Below, one piece after another: positions 7,413 to 17,724 of a DNA stretch of 36,256 nucleotides. How positions within the stretch are numbered: position 1 is the first letter of the stretch; every line of letters starts with the position of its first letter. Location of the stretch: the NCBI GenBank assembly GCA_012838545.1, contig DUPC01000063.1:1-36256 (forward strand), read 5' to 3'. Under the pieces are notes generated by a model. It did no database searches and was not told the DNA's origin. It saw only the letters and a list, made by a program, of their open reading frames with translations. Made by a program: the position numbers and the translations under genes. The DNA is from Acholeplasmataceae bacterium. Its GTDB lineage: Bacteria > Bacillota_I > Bacilli_A > ML615J-28 > CAG-313.

Positions 7413-8348
7413 TTAAATTTTTGATTGTGTTAATATATTCAATCTTTTTATGCTTTTTAACTTTTTAAAATCGGATAAAAAGTCGTTGGTGGAATTTAAT
7501 CCACAACGATATAAATAATCCAAGCGGTCTTTTTTTATTCCAAAGTCCATTGCCTTAATGGAATTGTCATAATTGATTGTAATAACATCGACAATCTTTT
7601 CTTTAGACAAAAAACTCGTTTCCTCCCGCAGATAGGTCGCATTAAAGAGATCTTTAAGATATGCTAAAAGTGCGATTTTCCCTTTTTGAGCATTGCTTAT
7701 CTCATCTTTGATTTTTATCCCTAAGGTTGGATACTTTGGCGTATCTTCAACATCGAAAACCCAGATGGGAAAACTGCTCATCAAACCGCCATCGACCACA
7801 AAATGCCTAATGCCATCCTTTTCTATCACGATGGGAGTAAAGATTAGCGGAATAGCCACGCTCATCGCCACCGCTTTGGCTATCTTTAAGTCGCTTGGCT
7901 CAATACCCAACACCCCCGCATCCTCCGGCAGTATCAAAAGGTTTCTGCTTGTGATATCCGCTGCTATCACTTTTAGCCTGCTTTGACCGTTTACTGTAAC
8001 ATCATTGAAAGTTTTGATGCCTTTTTTCGCCAGCATTTCTTCTACCCATTTTTCGATTGGCTTATAATCATAAATTCCTTTTTTGAATAGGAGGGACATC
8101 CCTTTTCCCAAAAAAGGAATTCGGGAATAAGGCGTTTTTTTAAGCAGTTTCGAAAAGTCCGTGTTTTTCATAATGTTTAACATCTCTTTCGGTTTATATC
8201 CGGCAATCACTAAGGAGGCAAAAATTGCACCGGCGGAAGTTCCGCCGCACCTTTCCACCTTAAACCCGTGTTCATCTATGCTTTGATAAGTCCCGATGAA
8301 AGCAACGCCTAATATTCCTCCTCCTTCAAATACCAAATTAACGTTCAT
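7413..8348 (-). CDS. Patatin-like phospholipase (RssA type)
   Basis: A 311-residue patatin-family lipid acyl hydrolase, probably cytoplasmic or membrane-associated. It has the oxyanion-hole stretch NLVFEGGGILG at the N-terminus, the nucleophile elbow GGTSAG with Ser at residue 38, and the catalytic Asp in VVDGGLMSSFP near residue 180, the usual Ser-Asp dyad. I chose the ATG at 8348-8346 because GGGTGG lies just upstream. The in-frame ATG six codons earlier overlaps the -10 hexamer of a near-consensus promoter, so it cannot be in the message. It is a single gene between two promoters. The lipid substrate is unknown. Confidence 0.9.
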   Translation of the reverse strand: MNVNLVFEGGGILGVAFIGTYQSIDEHGFKVERCGGTSAGAIFASLVIAGYKPKEMLNIMKNTDFSKLLKKTPYSRIPFLGKGMSLLFKKGIYDYKPIEKWVEEMLAKKGIKTFNDVTVNGQSRLKVIAADITSRNLLILPEDAGVLGIEPSDLKIAKAVAMSVAIPLIFTPIVIEKDGIRHFVVDGGLMSSFPIWVFDVEDTPKYPTLGIKIKDEISNAQKGKIALLAYLKDLFNATYLREETSFLSKEKIVDVITINYDNSIKAMDFGIKKDRLDYLYRCGLNSTNDFLSDFKKLKSIKRLNILTQSKI

Positions 8349-8364
8349 TTTATCCACCCAAATC

Positions 8365-8394
8365 ATTATATTTGGAGTTTGGGCGAAATATCAA
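8365..8394 (-). promoter_or_regulatory. Promoter of the patatin-like gene
   Basis: TTGATA (8394-8389), an 18-base spacer and TATAAT (8370-8365) on the minus strand. The -10 overlaps the upstream in-frame ATG, which fixes the true start at 8348. The -35 borders the U-tract of the preceding terminator, so the two units abut. Confidence 0.75.
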
Positions 8395-8420
8395 AAAAAA
8401 CGCTTCTACTCTGAAGCGTT
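8393..8420 (-). terminator. Terminator overlapping the end of the 155-residue membrane protein gene
   Basis: AACGCTTC (minus strand, 8420-8413), a 6-base loop and GAAGCGTT (8406-8399), followed by a run of eight T. The stem includes the TAG stop codon and the last codons of the gene. It closes the four-gene methyltransferase operon. Confidence 0.85.
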
Positions 8421-8873
8421 TTTAGCTTTGTATGTTGCAATGATTTCCACCATTTTGCTTTTAACTTTATCGACTCCGGAAATTCCCCGAATGCGAATCC
8501 TTGTATCGGAAGTTACAATAATGATGGAACCAAAAGGATATTGAAAACTTCTCGCTTGGCTGTTTTTTTGAATTACTTCGATAATTTGATCAAAGGGAAT
8601 GTCCAATTCTTGGTTTCCTACAGTTTTTACTACAAAGCCTTTTTCTGTAGCACAAATTAAATCGTTGGGCAAAAGCAGTAGATATATTATATGTATGAGG
8701 AAACCTAAACCAAGCAACAAACACACTGCTTGAACAAACTTTTCCATTGTCCCATCGGACATAAATCTTAAAACAACGAAACCGGAAATAAACAATACTT
8801 CCGCAAAGATCATTAAAAATATATACCCTTTCGATTTTTGGGCAATGGGAATTATTTTTTTGTTATTATCCAT
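8406..8873 (-). CDS. Small membrane protein with possible PH-like tail
   Basis: A 155-residue protein I cannot place in a named family. Two membrane segments (about residues 17-37, IFLMIFAEVLFISGFVVL, and 47-68, AVCLLLGLGFLIHIIYLLLL) are followed by a cytoplasmic-looking tail with short beta strands (LICATEKGFVVKTV, ELDIPFDQIIEVI, SIIIVTSDTRIRIRGI) and a final helix. This layout resembles bacterial PH-like domains, but that is only an impression. It is the last gene of the methyltransferase operon, 7 bases after the GNAT gene, and its end is built into the terminator stem. Confidence 0.75.
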   Translation of the reverse strand: MDNNKKIIPIAQKSKGYIFLMIFAEVLFISGFVVLRFMSDGTMEKFVQAVCLLLGLGFLIHIIYLLLLPNDLICATEKGFVVKTVGNQELDIPFDQIIEVIQKNSQARSFQYPFGSIIIVTSDTRIRIRGISGVDKVKSKMVEIIATYKAKNASE

Positions 8874-8880
8874 GGTGTCA

Positions 8881-9438
8881 TTATTCCTTTCCTGTTAAAT
8901 CTAAGATCATTATGTATTCATCAAAATAAGAACCGTTTTTTAATTTTATTCCTTTAGGTATGGTACCAATTATTTGAAAACCCATTTTTTGATATAAGGA
9001 AATAGCCCGTTCGTTGCCCGATACCACTTCCAGTTCGATTTGTTCAACACCTCTTGCTTTCCCGATTTCGATTAAATCGGAAAGAAGGGCGGTACCGATT
9101 CCTCTGTTCCAATAAGCTTTGATTATCCCAATTCCGATTGAAGCGCGATGACAAACCTTGAAACGCTTTTTAAAAGCAATTTGCGCATTGCCAACAATTT
9201 TTCCGTTAACCGTTGCCCCAATCATTAAGTTGTAAGGCGACTCGTTAATAGCATTTAAATACTGGGCTTCTTCTTCGACGGTTTCGGTGCATTCCTCAGG
9301 GTACCGCAAAATAAACTCTGTTTCTTGGGCGCAGGTTTTTAAGTATTCAAGCATTTCCCCAGCGTCTTCGGTTTTGGGGCTGCGAAAGACACACAAGGCA
9401 CCATCTTTTAATTTAATTGTTTTTTCGGTAAATATCAT
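8881..9438 (-). CDS. GNAT-family N-acetyltransferase
   Basis: A 185-residue acetyl-CoA-dependent acetyltransferase of unknown substrate. The GNAT core is visible: VNGKIVGNAQIAF (beta 4), then IGIGIIKAYWNRGIGTALLSDLI (motif A with the RGIGTA pyrophosphate loop), IELEVVSGNERAISLYQKMGF (motif B), and a closing EYIMIL strand. The start at 9438-9436 is preferred because GGGAG lies 7 bases upstream; the ATG two codons earlier is one base from that site. The methyltransferase gene ends 65 bases upstream with no terminator between. Confidence 0.9.
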   Translation of the reverse strand: MIFTEKTIKLKDGALCVFRSPKTEDAGEMLEYLKTCAQETEFILRYPEECTETVEEEAQYLNAINESPYNLMIGATVNGKIVGNAQIAFKKRFKVCHRASIGIGIIKAYWNRGIGTALLSDLIEIGKARGVEQIELEVVSGNERAISLYQKMGFQIIGTIPKGIKLKNGSYFDEYIMILDLTGKE

Positions 9439-9503
9439 TTTCATCTCCCTATTATCAGTTAAACATATATATATTATTTTTCGTTTATTACCCCAAAAGC
9501 AAA

Positions 9504-10316
9504 TTATTTTTTCTTTCCAATATACATGGCATGTTCGGAATAACTAAGCAATTCTTCAAGTTCCAAAAAGCCTTTGCCAATCTCAATCCAGGTGGCAATT
9601 TCGCTTTCGTCTCTTTGTAGGATACTATCTTCATTCGGGGAAAAGATGCCCTCTTGACCAAAAAAATGAAGTTTCTGCAAGGGAAACTGTTCCATAAAAG
9701 GAAGAATGTTCTTTTGGTGATAAAAACAAGCTTTCGTGAAAGCATCCCCTTCATAATTACCTTGCGTTTTAATCATTTCAATTAATTGTTTGGCAAACGG
9801 ATTTTCGTAATCTGTTTCAATCAAACCAGGATTCTTTAAATCGTAAATTATCCCCGCAAACGCCAAGATAAAGGACACATATATAATGCCCCCCGGTTTT
9901 AAATGATTTAAAGCCAGTTGTACCGCTTTAACCCGGTCTTCCTCTAGCAATAAATGATACATCGGTCCCATTAAAAAAACATGGTCAAACTGTTCCAAAC
10001 CCAAACTGTCCAAGTCAAGACAGTTGGCAACAAAAGTATTTAATGAAACCCCTTCATCTTTGGCTCGATTTTTGGCAATTTCAATATTTTTGTCCGCCAA
10101 ATCCACCAAGGTTACGTCGCAACCTTTTTTTGCATAATGAATGGCATATCTGCCGGGACCTCCCCCGATATCCAAGATGGTATCGCCGGGTTTAATATAA
10201 CGGTCCATCATGTAGGTAGAAAAAATAAATTCGAAGGGATGGGCTTCAAGTCGCTGCCATTCCCCCTCCGCATTCTTTTCGTAATACCTTTTAACAATTT
10301 CAATATTTTCTTTCAT
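9504..10316 (-). CDS. Class I SAM-dependent methyltransferase
   Basis: A 270-residue methyltransferase. The SAM-binding motif I is ILDIGGGPGRYAIHYAKKG at residues 47-65, followed by the acidic VTLVDLA of motif II and the FDHVFLMGPMYHLL of motif IV. The N-terminal helix EIVKRYYEKNAEGEWQRL is common in small-molecule methyltransferases of the UbiE/Coq5-like kind. The substrate cannot be read from the sequence. The ATG follows the stop of the 78-residue gene by 3 bases and has no strong ribosome binding site of its own, so translation may be coupled. Confidence 0.9.
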   Translation of the reverse strand: MKENIEIVKRYYEKNAEGEWQRLEAHPFEFIFSTYMMDRYIKPGDTILDIGGGPGRYAIHYAKKGCDVTLVDLADKNIEIAKNRAKDEGVSLNTFVANCLDLDSLGLEQFDHVFLMGPMYHLLLEEDRVKAVQLALNHLKPGGIIYVSFILAFAGIIYDLKNPGLIETDYENPFAKQLIEMIKTQGNYEGDAFTKACFYHQKNILPFMEQFPLQKLHFFGQEGIFSPNEDSILQRDESEIATWIEIGKGFLELEELLSYSEHAMYIGKKK

Positions 10317-10319
10317 AAC

Positions 10320-10556
10320 TTAATACTTTAAACTCACATAAAATTTCAAAAATTGTTTGTACAATTCATCGTATTCGCACCCGCAGCTGCCACACTCAAT
10401 ATCGGCTGCTTCGATGGCGCTAATCAAATCAGCGATTATTTGATCTGTAATTTGATTTTTTTCCAACGCTTCAAGCCATTGGATGGAAGGAATTGAGATT
10501 AATTCCCAACCCGAATTTGCAAATTTTACCACAATGTCTTTAATCTCATAATGCAT
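10320..10556 (-). CDS. Small 78-residue protein with a CGSCGC motif
   Basis: A small predicted cytoplasmic protein I do not recognise. It is mostly helical by eye, with a mid-region DQIIADLISAIEAADIE followed by CGSCGCEYDELYKQFL, so three Cys lie within six residues. That could bind a metal or form a redox site, but the protein has no paired second site. The ATG at 10556-10554 has GGAGG 9 bases upstream; in-frame ATGs before it lie on or ahead of the site. It is the first gene behind a strong promoter and directly precedes the methyltransferase gene. Confidence 0.75.
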   Translation of the reverse strand: MHYEIKDIVVKFANSGWELISIPSIQWLEALEKNQITDQIIADLISAIEAADIECGSCGCEYDELYKQFLKFYVSLKY

Positions 10557-10605
10557 AACAGTCATCCTCCAAATTAAATACTCCAAATAATCTTTTACTT
10601 TTCAA

Positions 10606-10634
10606 ATTATATCATTTATTATTGGGGTTGACAA
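10606..10634 (-). promoter_or_regulatory. Strong promoter of the methyltransferase operon
   Basis: TTGTCA (10634-10629), exactly 17 bases, then TATAAT (10611-10606) with a TGA extension on the minus strand. It lies about 50 bases before the start of the 78-residue gene. Confidence 0.85.
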
Positions 10635-10699
10635 ATAGAATATGAATAATATTTTTTTACTTGTCATTTAATGCTATAAAAAGTTTATTTAATTTTTAA

Positions 10700-10723
10700 T
10701 AAAGCCGTTAAAAAAACGGCTTT
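10700..10723 (-). terminator. Terminator of htpG
   Basis: AAAGCCGTT (minus, 10723-10715), a 5-base loop and AACGGCTTT (10709-10701), then an AT-rich run with an interrupted U-tract. It lies about 33 bases past the htpG stop. Confidence 0.7.
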
Positions 10724-10755
10724 GGAGGTGGATTTTGCTTTGTAAAAGCATGAAT

Positions 10756-12681
10756 CTATTTCACGCTTCTAACCATCATTTTAACCATTAGGTCAGAGAA
10801 AGCAACTGGGTTTTCGATTTTGAATCCTTCCATTAACAAGGATTGATTGTATAAAAGCATCGCATAATCTTTGAGGTCATCTTTGTTTGTTTCATAGACT
10901 TTTTCTATAGCCTTAAACAATTCATGGTTAGGATTGATTTCCAAAATGCGGTCGGCCTTGATGTCGGAGTCTTTATGTAGTTTGCCCAAGACTTTTTCCA
11001 TTTCAAAAGAAATTCCGTCTCCCGATACCAAACAAACCGGGGAATCGGTTAAGCGCTTGGAAATTACCACGTCTTTTACCAAACCGTCTAGAGCGTATTT
11101 CAAGGCTTGAAGGAAATCTTTTTTCTCCTCCTTGATGGTTTCCAGTTTTTCAAGTTCCTCTTTTTCCAATAATTCATCGGTGGAAACTTGGTTGATGGAT
11201 TTAAATTCGAAATCTTTGTATTTGCGTAATTGTTTTAAAGCAAATTCATCAATCTCTTCGGTAAGAACCAAAACGTCAAATCCGTGCTTCTTATAAACAT
11301 CCATTTGTGGCATGGTTTGAACTTCCTCAATGGTCGAAGCAGAAATATAGTAAATCGATTTTTGACCTTCTTTCATGTTTTTGACATAAGTATCAAAACT
11401 GATTGGTTTTTCATTATTGACGCTTGAGAAAACAAGCAGGTCTTGAAGTTGTTCTTGGCGAGCGCCAAAGTTTTCGTATGCCCCGTATTTGAGATGGGTT
11501 CCATAGAGTTTAAAGAATTCCAAATACAAGTCATAATCGTCTTTCATCAAAGTTTCCAACTTGGAGATAATTTTCTTTTCAATATTTTTAGCCATTTTGC
11601 CCAACACTTTATTTTGTTGAAGCATTTCTCGGCTGATGTTTAGGGACAGATCGCTGGAATCAACCAAGCCTTTGACAAAGCGAAGGTAATCAGGAATCAG
11701 GTCTTTGCATTTATCCATGATAAAGACGCCTTTGGTATATAGTTGCAATCCCCGTTCGTAATTAATGGTATTTAAATCATAAGGCGCAACCTTCGGAATG
11801 AAAAGCAAAGCATTGTAATTGATATCGCCTTCAATGGTAAACATCAGATGAAACAACGGCGGTTGATAATCATAAAACTTCTGCATGTAAAAATTATGCA
11901 GTTCTTCATCTTTAATCTCGTTTTTGTTCCGTTTCCAAATCGGAATCATGGAGTTTAAAGTTTCAAGGGTGCGAATGGATTCGTATTCGCCTTCAACGAT
12001 TTGACCCTTTTCGTCGTATTTCGGTTCTTCCCTTGTCACATACATCGTAATCGGATAACGGATATAGTCCGAGTATTTCTTGATTAGGCTTCTAATCATG
12101 TATTCTTCCAAATATTTATCGTAATTGTTATCCTCGGTATTGTCTTTCAAATAAAGCGTAATCGACGTTCCGGTTGTTGTTTTATCGATTTCTTTGATTT
12201 CGTAGGTTTCTTGACCTGTGGAAGAAAACTCATAAGCTTTTTCGGATAAAGGCGATTTGGTTTCCACCACTACTTTTTTGGATACCATAAAGGCCGAATA
12301 GAAACCGACTCCGAATTGTCCGATTATTTCAATGTTTTCTTTGCCTTGGGCTTTTTCTTCTTCCATTTTTTTCAAGAATTCCAAGGAGCCGGATTTGGCG
12401 ATAACACCCAAGTTATCGTTTAATTCATCGTAGGTCATTCCGATACCATTATCGGTAATAGTGAGCGTTCTTTGGTCTTTGTTCGGAACAAGATGAATTT
12501 CGTAATCATTCCGACGAGGCAAATTGTCGCTCGTTAAAGATAAATAATGGTATTTATCAATTGCATCGGAAGCGTTGGAGATTAATTCTCGCATAAATAT
12601 TTCTTGATTGGTGTAAATAGAGTTAATCATTAAATCAAGCAATCTGGCTGTTTCTGTCTGAAATTTTTTTACTTCACTCAT
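10756..12681 (-). CDS. htpG: Molecular chaperone HtpG (bacterial Hsp90)
   Basis: A 641-residue Hsp90-family chaperone, normal length for HtpG. The N-terminal GHKL ATPase carries MRELISNASDAIDK (catalytic Glu and Mg-binding Asn), LTITDNGIGMTYDEL, and GQFGVGFYSAFMV. The middle domain has NYERGLQLYTKGVFI and the conserved SSDLSLNISREMLQ. The C-terminal dimerisation part ends in VAFSDLMVKMMVRSVK. AAGGAGG precedes the ATG. A CIRCE operator overlaps its consensus promoter, so HrcA control is likely. This differs from B. subtilis, where htpG is not HrcA-controlled. It is a single-gene unit. Confidence 0.97.
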   Translation of the reverse strand: MSEVKKFQTETARLLDLMINSIYTNQEIFMRELISNASDAIDKYHYLSLTSDNLPRRNDYEIHLVPNKDQRTLTITDNGIGMTYDELNDNLGVIAKSGSLEFLKKMEEEKAQGKENIEIIGQFGVGFYSAFMVSKKVVVETKSPLSEKAYEFSSTGQETYEIKEIDKTTTGTSITLYLKDNTEDNNYDKYLEEYMIRSLIKKYSDYIRYPITMYVTREEPKYDEKGQIVEGEYESIRTLETLNSMIPIWKRNKNEIKDEELHNFYMQKFYDYQPPLFHLMFTIEGDINYNALLFIPKVAPYDLNTINYERGLQLYTKGVFIMDKCKDLIPDYLRFVKGLVDSSDLSLNISREMLQQNKVLGKMAKNIEKKIISKLETLMKDDYDLYLEFFKLYGTHLKYGAYENFGARQEQLQDLLVFSSVNNEKPISFDTYVKNMKEGQKSIYYISASTIEEVQTMPQMDVYKKHGFDVLVLTEEIDEFALKQLRKYKDFEFKSINQVSTDELLEKEELEKLETIKEEKKDFLQALKYALDGLVKDVVISKRLTDSPVCLVSGDGISFEMEKVLGKLHKDSDIKADRILEINPNHELFKAIEKVYETNKDDLKDYAMLLYNQSLLMEGFKIENPVAFSDLMVKMMVRSVK

Positions 12682-12713
12682 TGCAATTCCTCCTTTTTTC
12701 TTAATACATATAA

Positions 12714-12741
12714 ATTATACTCATTTTTTTAGCACTGTCAA
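12714..12741 (-). promoter_or_regulatory. Consensus promoter of htpG
   Basis: TTGACA (12741-12736), a 16-base spacer and TATAAT (12719-12714) on the minus strand, both perfect hexamers. The -35 lies within the CIRCE inverted repeat, so repressor binding would block it. Confidence 0.85.
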
Positions 12742-12755
12742 GTATTAAGTGCTAA
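12729..12755. promoter_or_regulatory. CIRCE operator (HrcA site) before htpG
   Basis: TTAGCACTG, nine bases, AAGTGCTAA. The published CIRCE consensus is TTAGCACTC-N9-GAGTGCTAA, so 16 of 18 arm positions match and only the innermost base of each arm differs. Spacer length is exact. It overlaps the -35 of htpG. Confidence 0.9.
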
Positions 12756-12830
12756 AACATTGCCGGTATTTAGTCTGTTCAATGGTATTATTGTCAGGCC
12801 TTTTGGTTTTTAATTCAATATTTCCCAAGC

Positions 12831-12855
12831 AAAAAAGCCCTTAAAAGGACTTTTT
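12831..12855 (-). terminator. Terminator of ligA and of the long groES operon
   Basis: AAAAAGTCC (minus strand) pairs with GGGCTTTTT with one G:U pair and a short loop, followed by a U-run. It begins about 4 bases past the ligA stop and is the first convincing terminator downstream of the groES promoter. Confidence 0.8.
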
Positions 12856-12858
12856 GTT

Positions 12859-15617
<2,759 letters not shown>

Positions 15618-15618
15618 A

Positions 15619-17718
15619 TCATTCCTCCAAGGTCTTGCGTAAGGTTGGGTGGTCTTTCTTTATTTTTCGGATGCTTTTGTCTCTTTCAAATAATACTTGA
15701 ATGGTGGTTTCATCCACCGCTATCACCAAGCCGTATCCAAAAGTGGAGTGATAAATGCGATCGGAAACGTGGAAATCGCGCAAAGATTCATCCGAATGGA
15801 GCTTTTCCGTTTTTAAGATTTCCGGTTTTTCCTGTTCTTTTCGACCCATCAAGTATTCGGTCAAAAAACGCGATTTAGGATTTCTAACAATCCGACCGTA
15901 AATGAGTCTGGTGGTTGCGCAAGAGAGATAAATTTTCTTCTTGGCTCTGGTGAAAGCAACATAAGCGACACGTCGTTCTTCCTCAATATCGGAATCTTCC
16001 CGCAAAGCCGGAAAGAGTCCTTCTTCAAGCGCGACAACGAAAACGTAATCGAATTCGAGGCCTTTTGCGGAGTGAACCGTCGACAAAACAGCGCCGCCTT
16101 TTCCCTTATCATCGACCGAAAGCGTTTCGTCCAGCAATATTTCATCAAAACCCATGTGGAGGATTTCTTTTTTGCTTAAACCTTCTCTTCCGTAGGTGGC
16201 TTCAAAACGATAAAGAATCGATTTGAATTCTTCCAAGTTTTCTACCCGGTTGGATTCAAAAAAGTCTTCTTGAGCAAGCATTTCCAAGTAACCGGTTTGT
16301 TCCAGCATGTAGTCAAAAAAGTCAACGAGGGACATTTGTTCAAGGGCTTTTTGCAATTTTTCAATCAACTGTTTGAACTCTATCAAGGCACTTGTTTTGT
16401 TGGATGGATTGTTGGCGTGCAACCAATCAATCGCTTCAAAAATCGATTGTTGATACATTTGGCAGCGTTCGGTGATTTTTTCGACCGTCTTTTCGCCGAT
16501 TCCCCGCGAAGGCTGATTGATGATGCGTTTGAAATGAAAAATATTATTCGGTTCAAGCAGAAACTTTAAGTAACTGATGGCATCTTTGATTTCGCGACGC
16601 TTAAGGTAGGAGAATCCCCCGTAGATTAGATAAGGTATTCTTGCCTCCACAAACGCAAGTTCGAAATTGCGGGAAACGACGTTGTTGCGATATAGTACGG
16701 CAATTTTGTTTGGATCGACTCCGCCCCGAATCAAATACGCAATTTCATTGACCACAAAACGCACTTCGTCCTCATGGTACTGGCTTTCCGTAACGACTAC
16801 GTCGCTAAGTTCTCCTTTGACGGTGCTGAACAAGTTTTTCTTTTCCCTTAAGACATTGTTGGCAATCAGGGTATTAGCCCCTAAGAGCAAGGCATTGGAA
16901 GAACGGTAATTTTGGGTCAGTTTCACAAGGATCACATTGTCAAAATCTTTCATGAAAGCATACATATTATCGACAACGGCGCCCCGAAAAGAATAGATGC
17001 TTTGGTCGTCATCCCCCACGACAAAAACATTTTGGTATTTTTGACCCAGGGTTTTGATAATTTCGTATTGCGTCATATTGGTGTCTTGAAATTCATCCAC
17101 CAAAATATAGCGGAATCGTTCTTGGTAAAATTCCAAAACTTCCTTGTGAAGGGTAAAAAGTTTATTGACTAAAAGCAACAAATCGTCAAAATCGGCCAAA
17201 TTATGATCAAATAAATATTCTTGATAAGCCTCGAATAAAGTATTGACGATTCCCCCGATCGGCATTACACCGTTTTTATAAGCACTTATTATATTGTGGG
17301 CAGCTTTGGGGGAAAAAGCTTTACGATCAAAATTTCGTTCTTTGTAGATTTCTGTCAGAACGCGGACACTGTCTTCATCGTCAATGATTTCAAAGTTTTG
17401 TTTATAACCGATTAGACCGATAAACTTTCTAAGGACGCTGGCGCAGAAAGCATGAATCGTTGAGATGAAAACTTCGCCTGCGTTTGGACCTACAAGTTTA
17501 AAAATTCGCTCACGCATTTCGTTGGTGGCTTTTTTGGTAAAAGTGATGGCCAGGATTTGCTTGGGGGGAATTTTCCGTTCGGAAATCATATAGGCTATAC
17601 GGGAAGTGAGTGTTCTGGTCTTTCCCGTGCCCGCACCCGCAAACACAATCACCGGTCCGTCAACCGCTTTTACCGCTTCTTGTTGTTGTGGGTTTAAATC
17701 TTGTAAAATTTTAGACAT
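15619..17718 (-). CDS. pcrA: ATP-dependent DNA helicase PcrA/UvrD
   Basis: A 699-residue superfamily 1A 3'-5' helicase used in repair and in removing proteins from DNA. Motifs run in order: LNPQQQEAV (Q motif), GAGTGKTRTL (Walker A, from residue 28), TFTKKATNEMRER (Ia), VDEFQDTN (II), VGDDDQSIYSFRGA (III), LTQNYRSS (IV), STVHSAKGLEFDYVF (V) and RVAYVAFTRAKKKIYL (VI). The C-terminus keeps the short domain with VSDRIYHSTFGYG typical of PcrA. Length is slightly below the usual 720-740. It sits 6 bases after glnS with a weak ribosome binding site of its own. Confidence 0.96.
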   Translation of the reverse strand: MSKILQDLNPQQQEAVKAVDGPVIVFAGAGTGKTRTLTSRIAYMISERKIPPKQILAITFTKKATNEMRERIFKLVGPNAGEVFISTIHAFCASVLRKFIGLIGYKQNFEIIDDEDSVRVLTEIYKERNFDRKAFSPKAAHNIISAYKNGVMPIGGIVNTLFEAYQEYLFDHNLADFDDLLLLVNKLFTLHKEVLEFYQERFRYILVDEFQDTNMTQYEIIKTLGQKYQNVFVVGDDDQSIYSFRGAVVDNMYAFMKDFDNVILVKLTQNYRSSNALLLGANTLIANNVLREKKNLFSTVKGELSDVVVTESQYHEDEVRFVVNEIAYLIRGGVDPNKIAVLYRNNVVSRNFELAFVEARIPYLIYGGFSYLKRREIKDAISYLKFLLEPNNIFHFKRIINQPSRGIGEKTVEKITERCQMYQQSIFEAIDWLHANNPSNKTSALIEFKQLIEKLQKALEQMSLVDFFDYMLEQTGYLEMLAQEDFFESNRVENLEEFKSILYRFEATYGREGLSKKEILHMGFDEILLDETLSVDDKGKGGAVLSTVHSAKGLEFDYVFVVALEEGLFPALREDSDIEEERRVAYVAFTRAKKKIYLSCATTRLIYGRIVRNPKSRFLTEYLMGRKEQEKPEILKTEKLHSDESLRDFHVSDRIYHSTFGYGLVIAVDETTIQVLFERDKSIRKIKKDHPTLRKTLEE

Positions 17719-17724
17719 ATCGCT

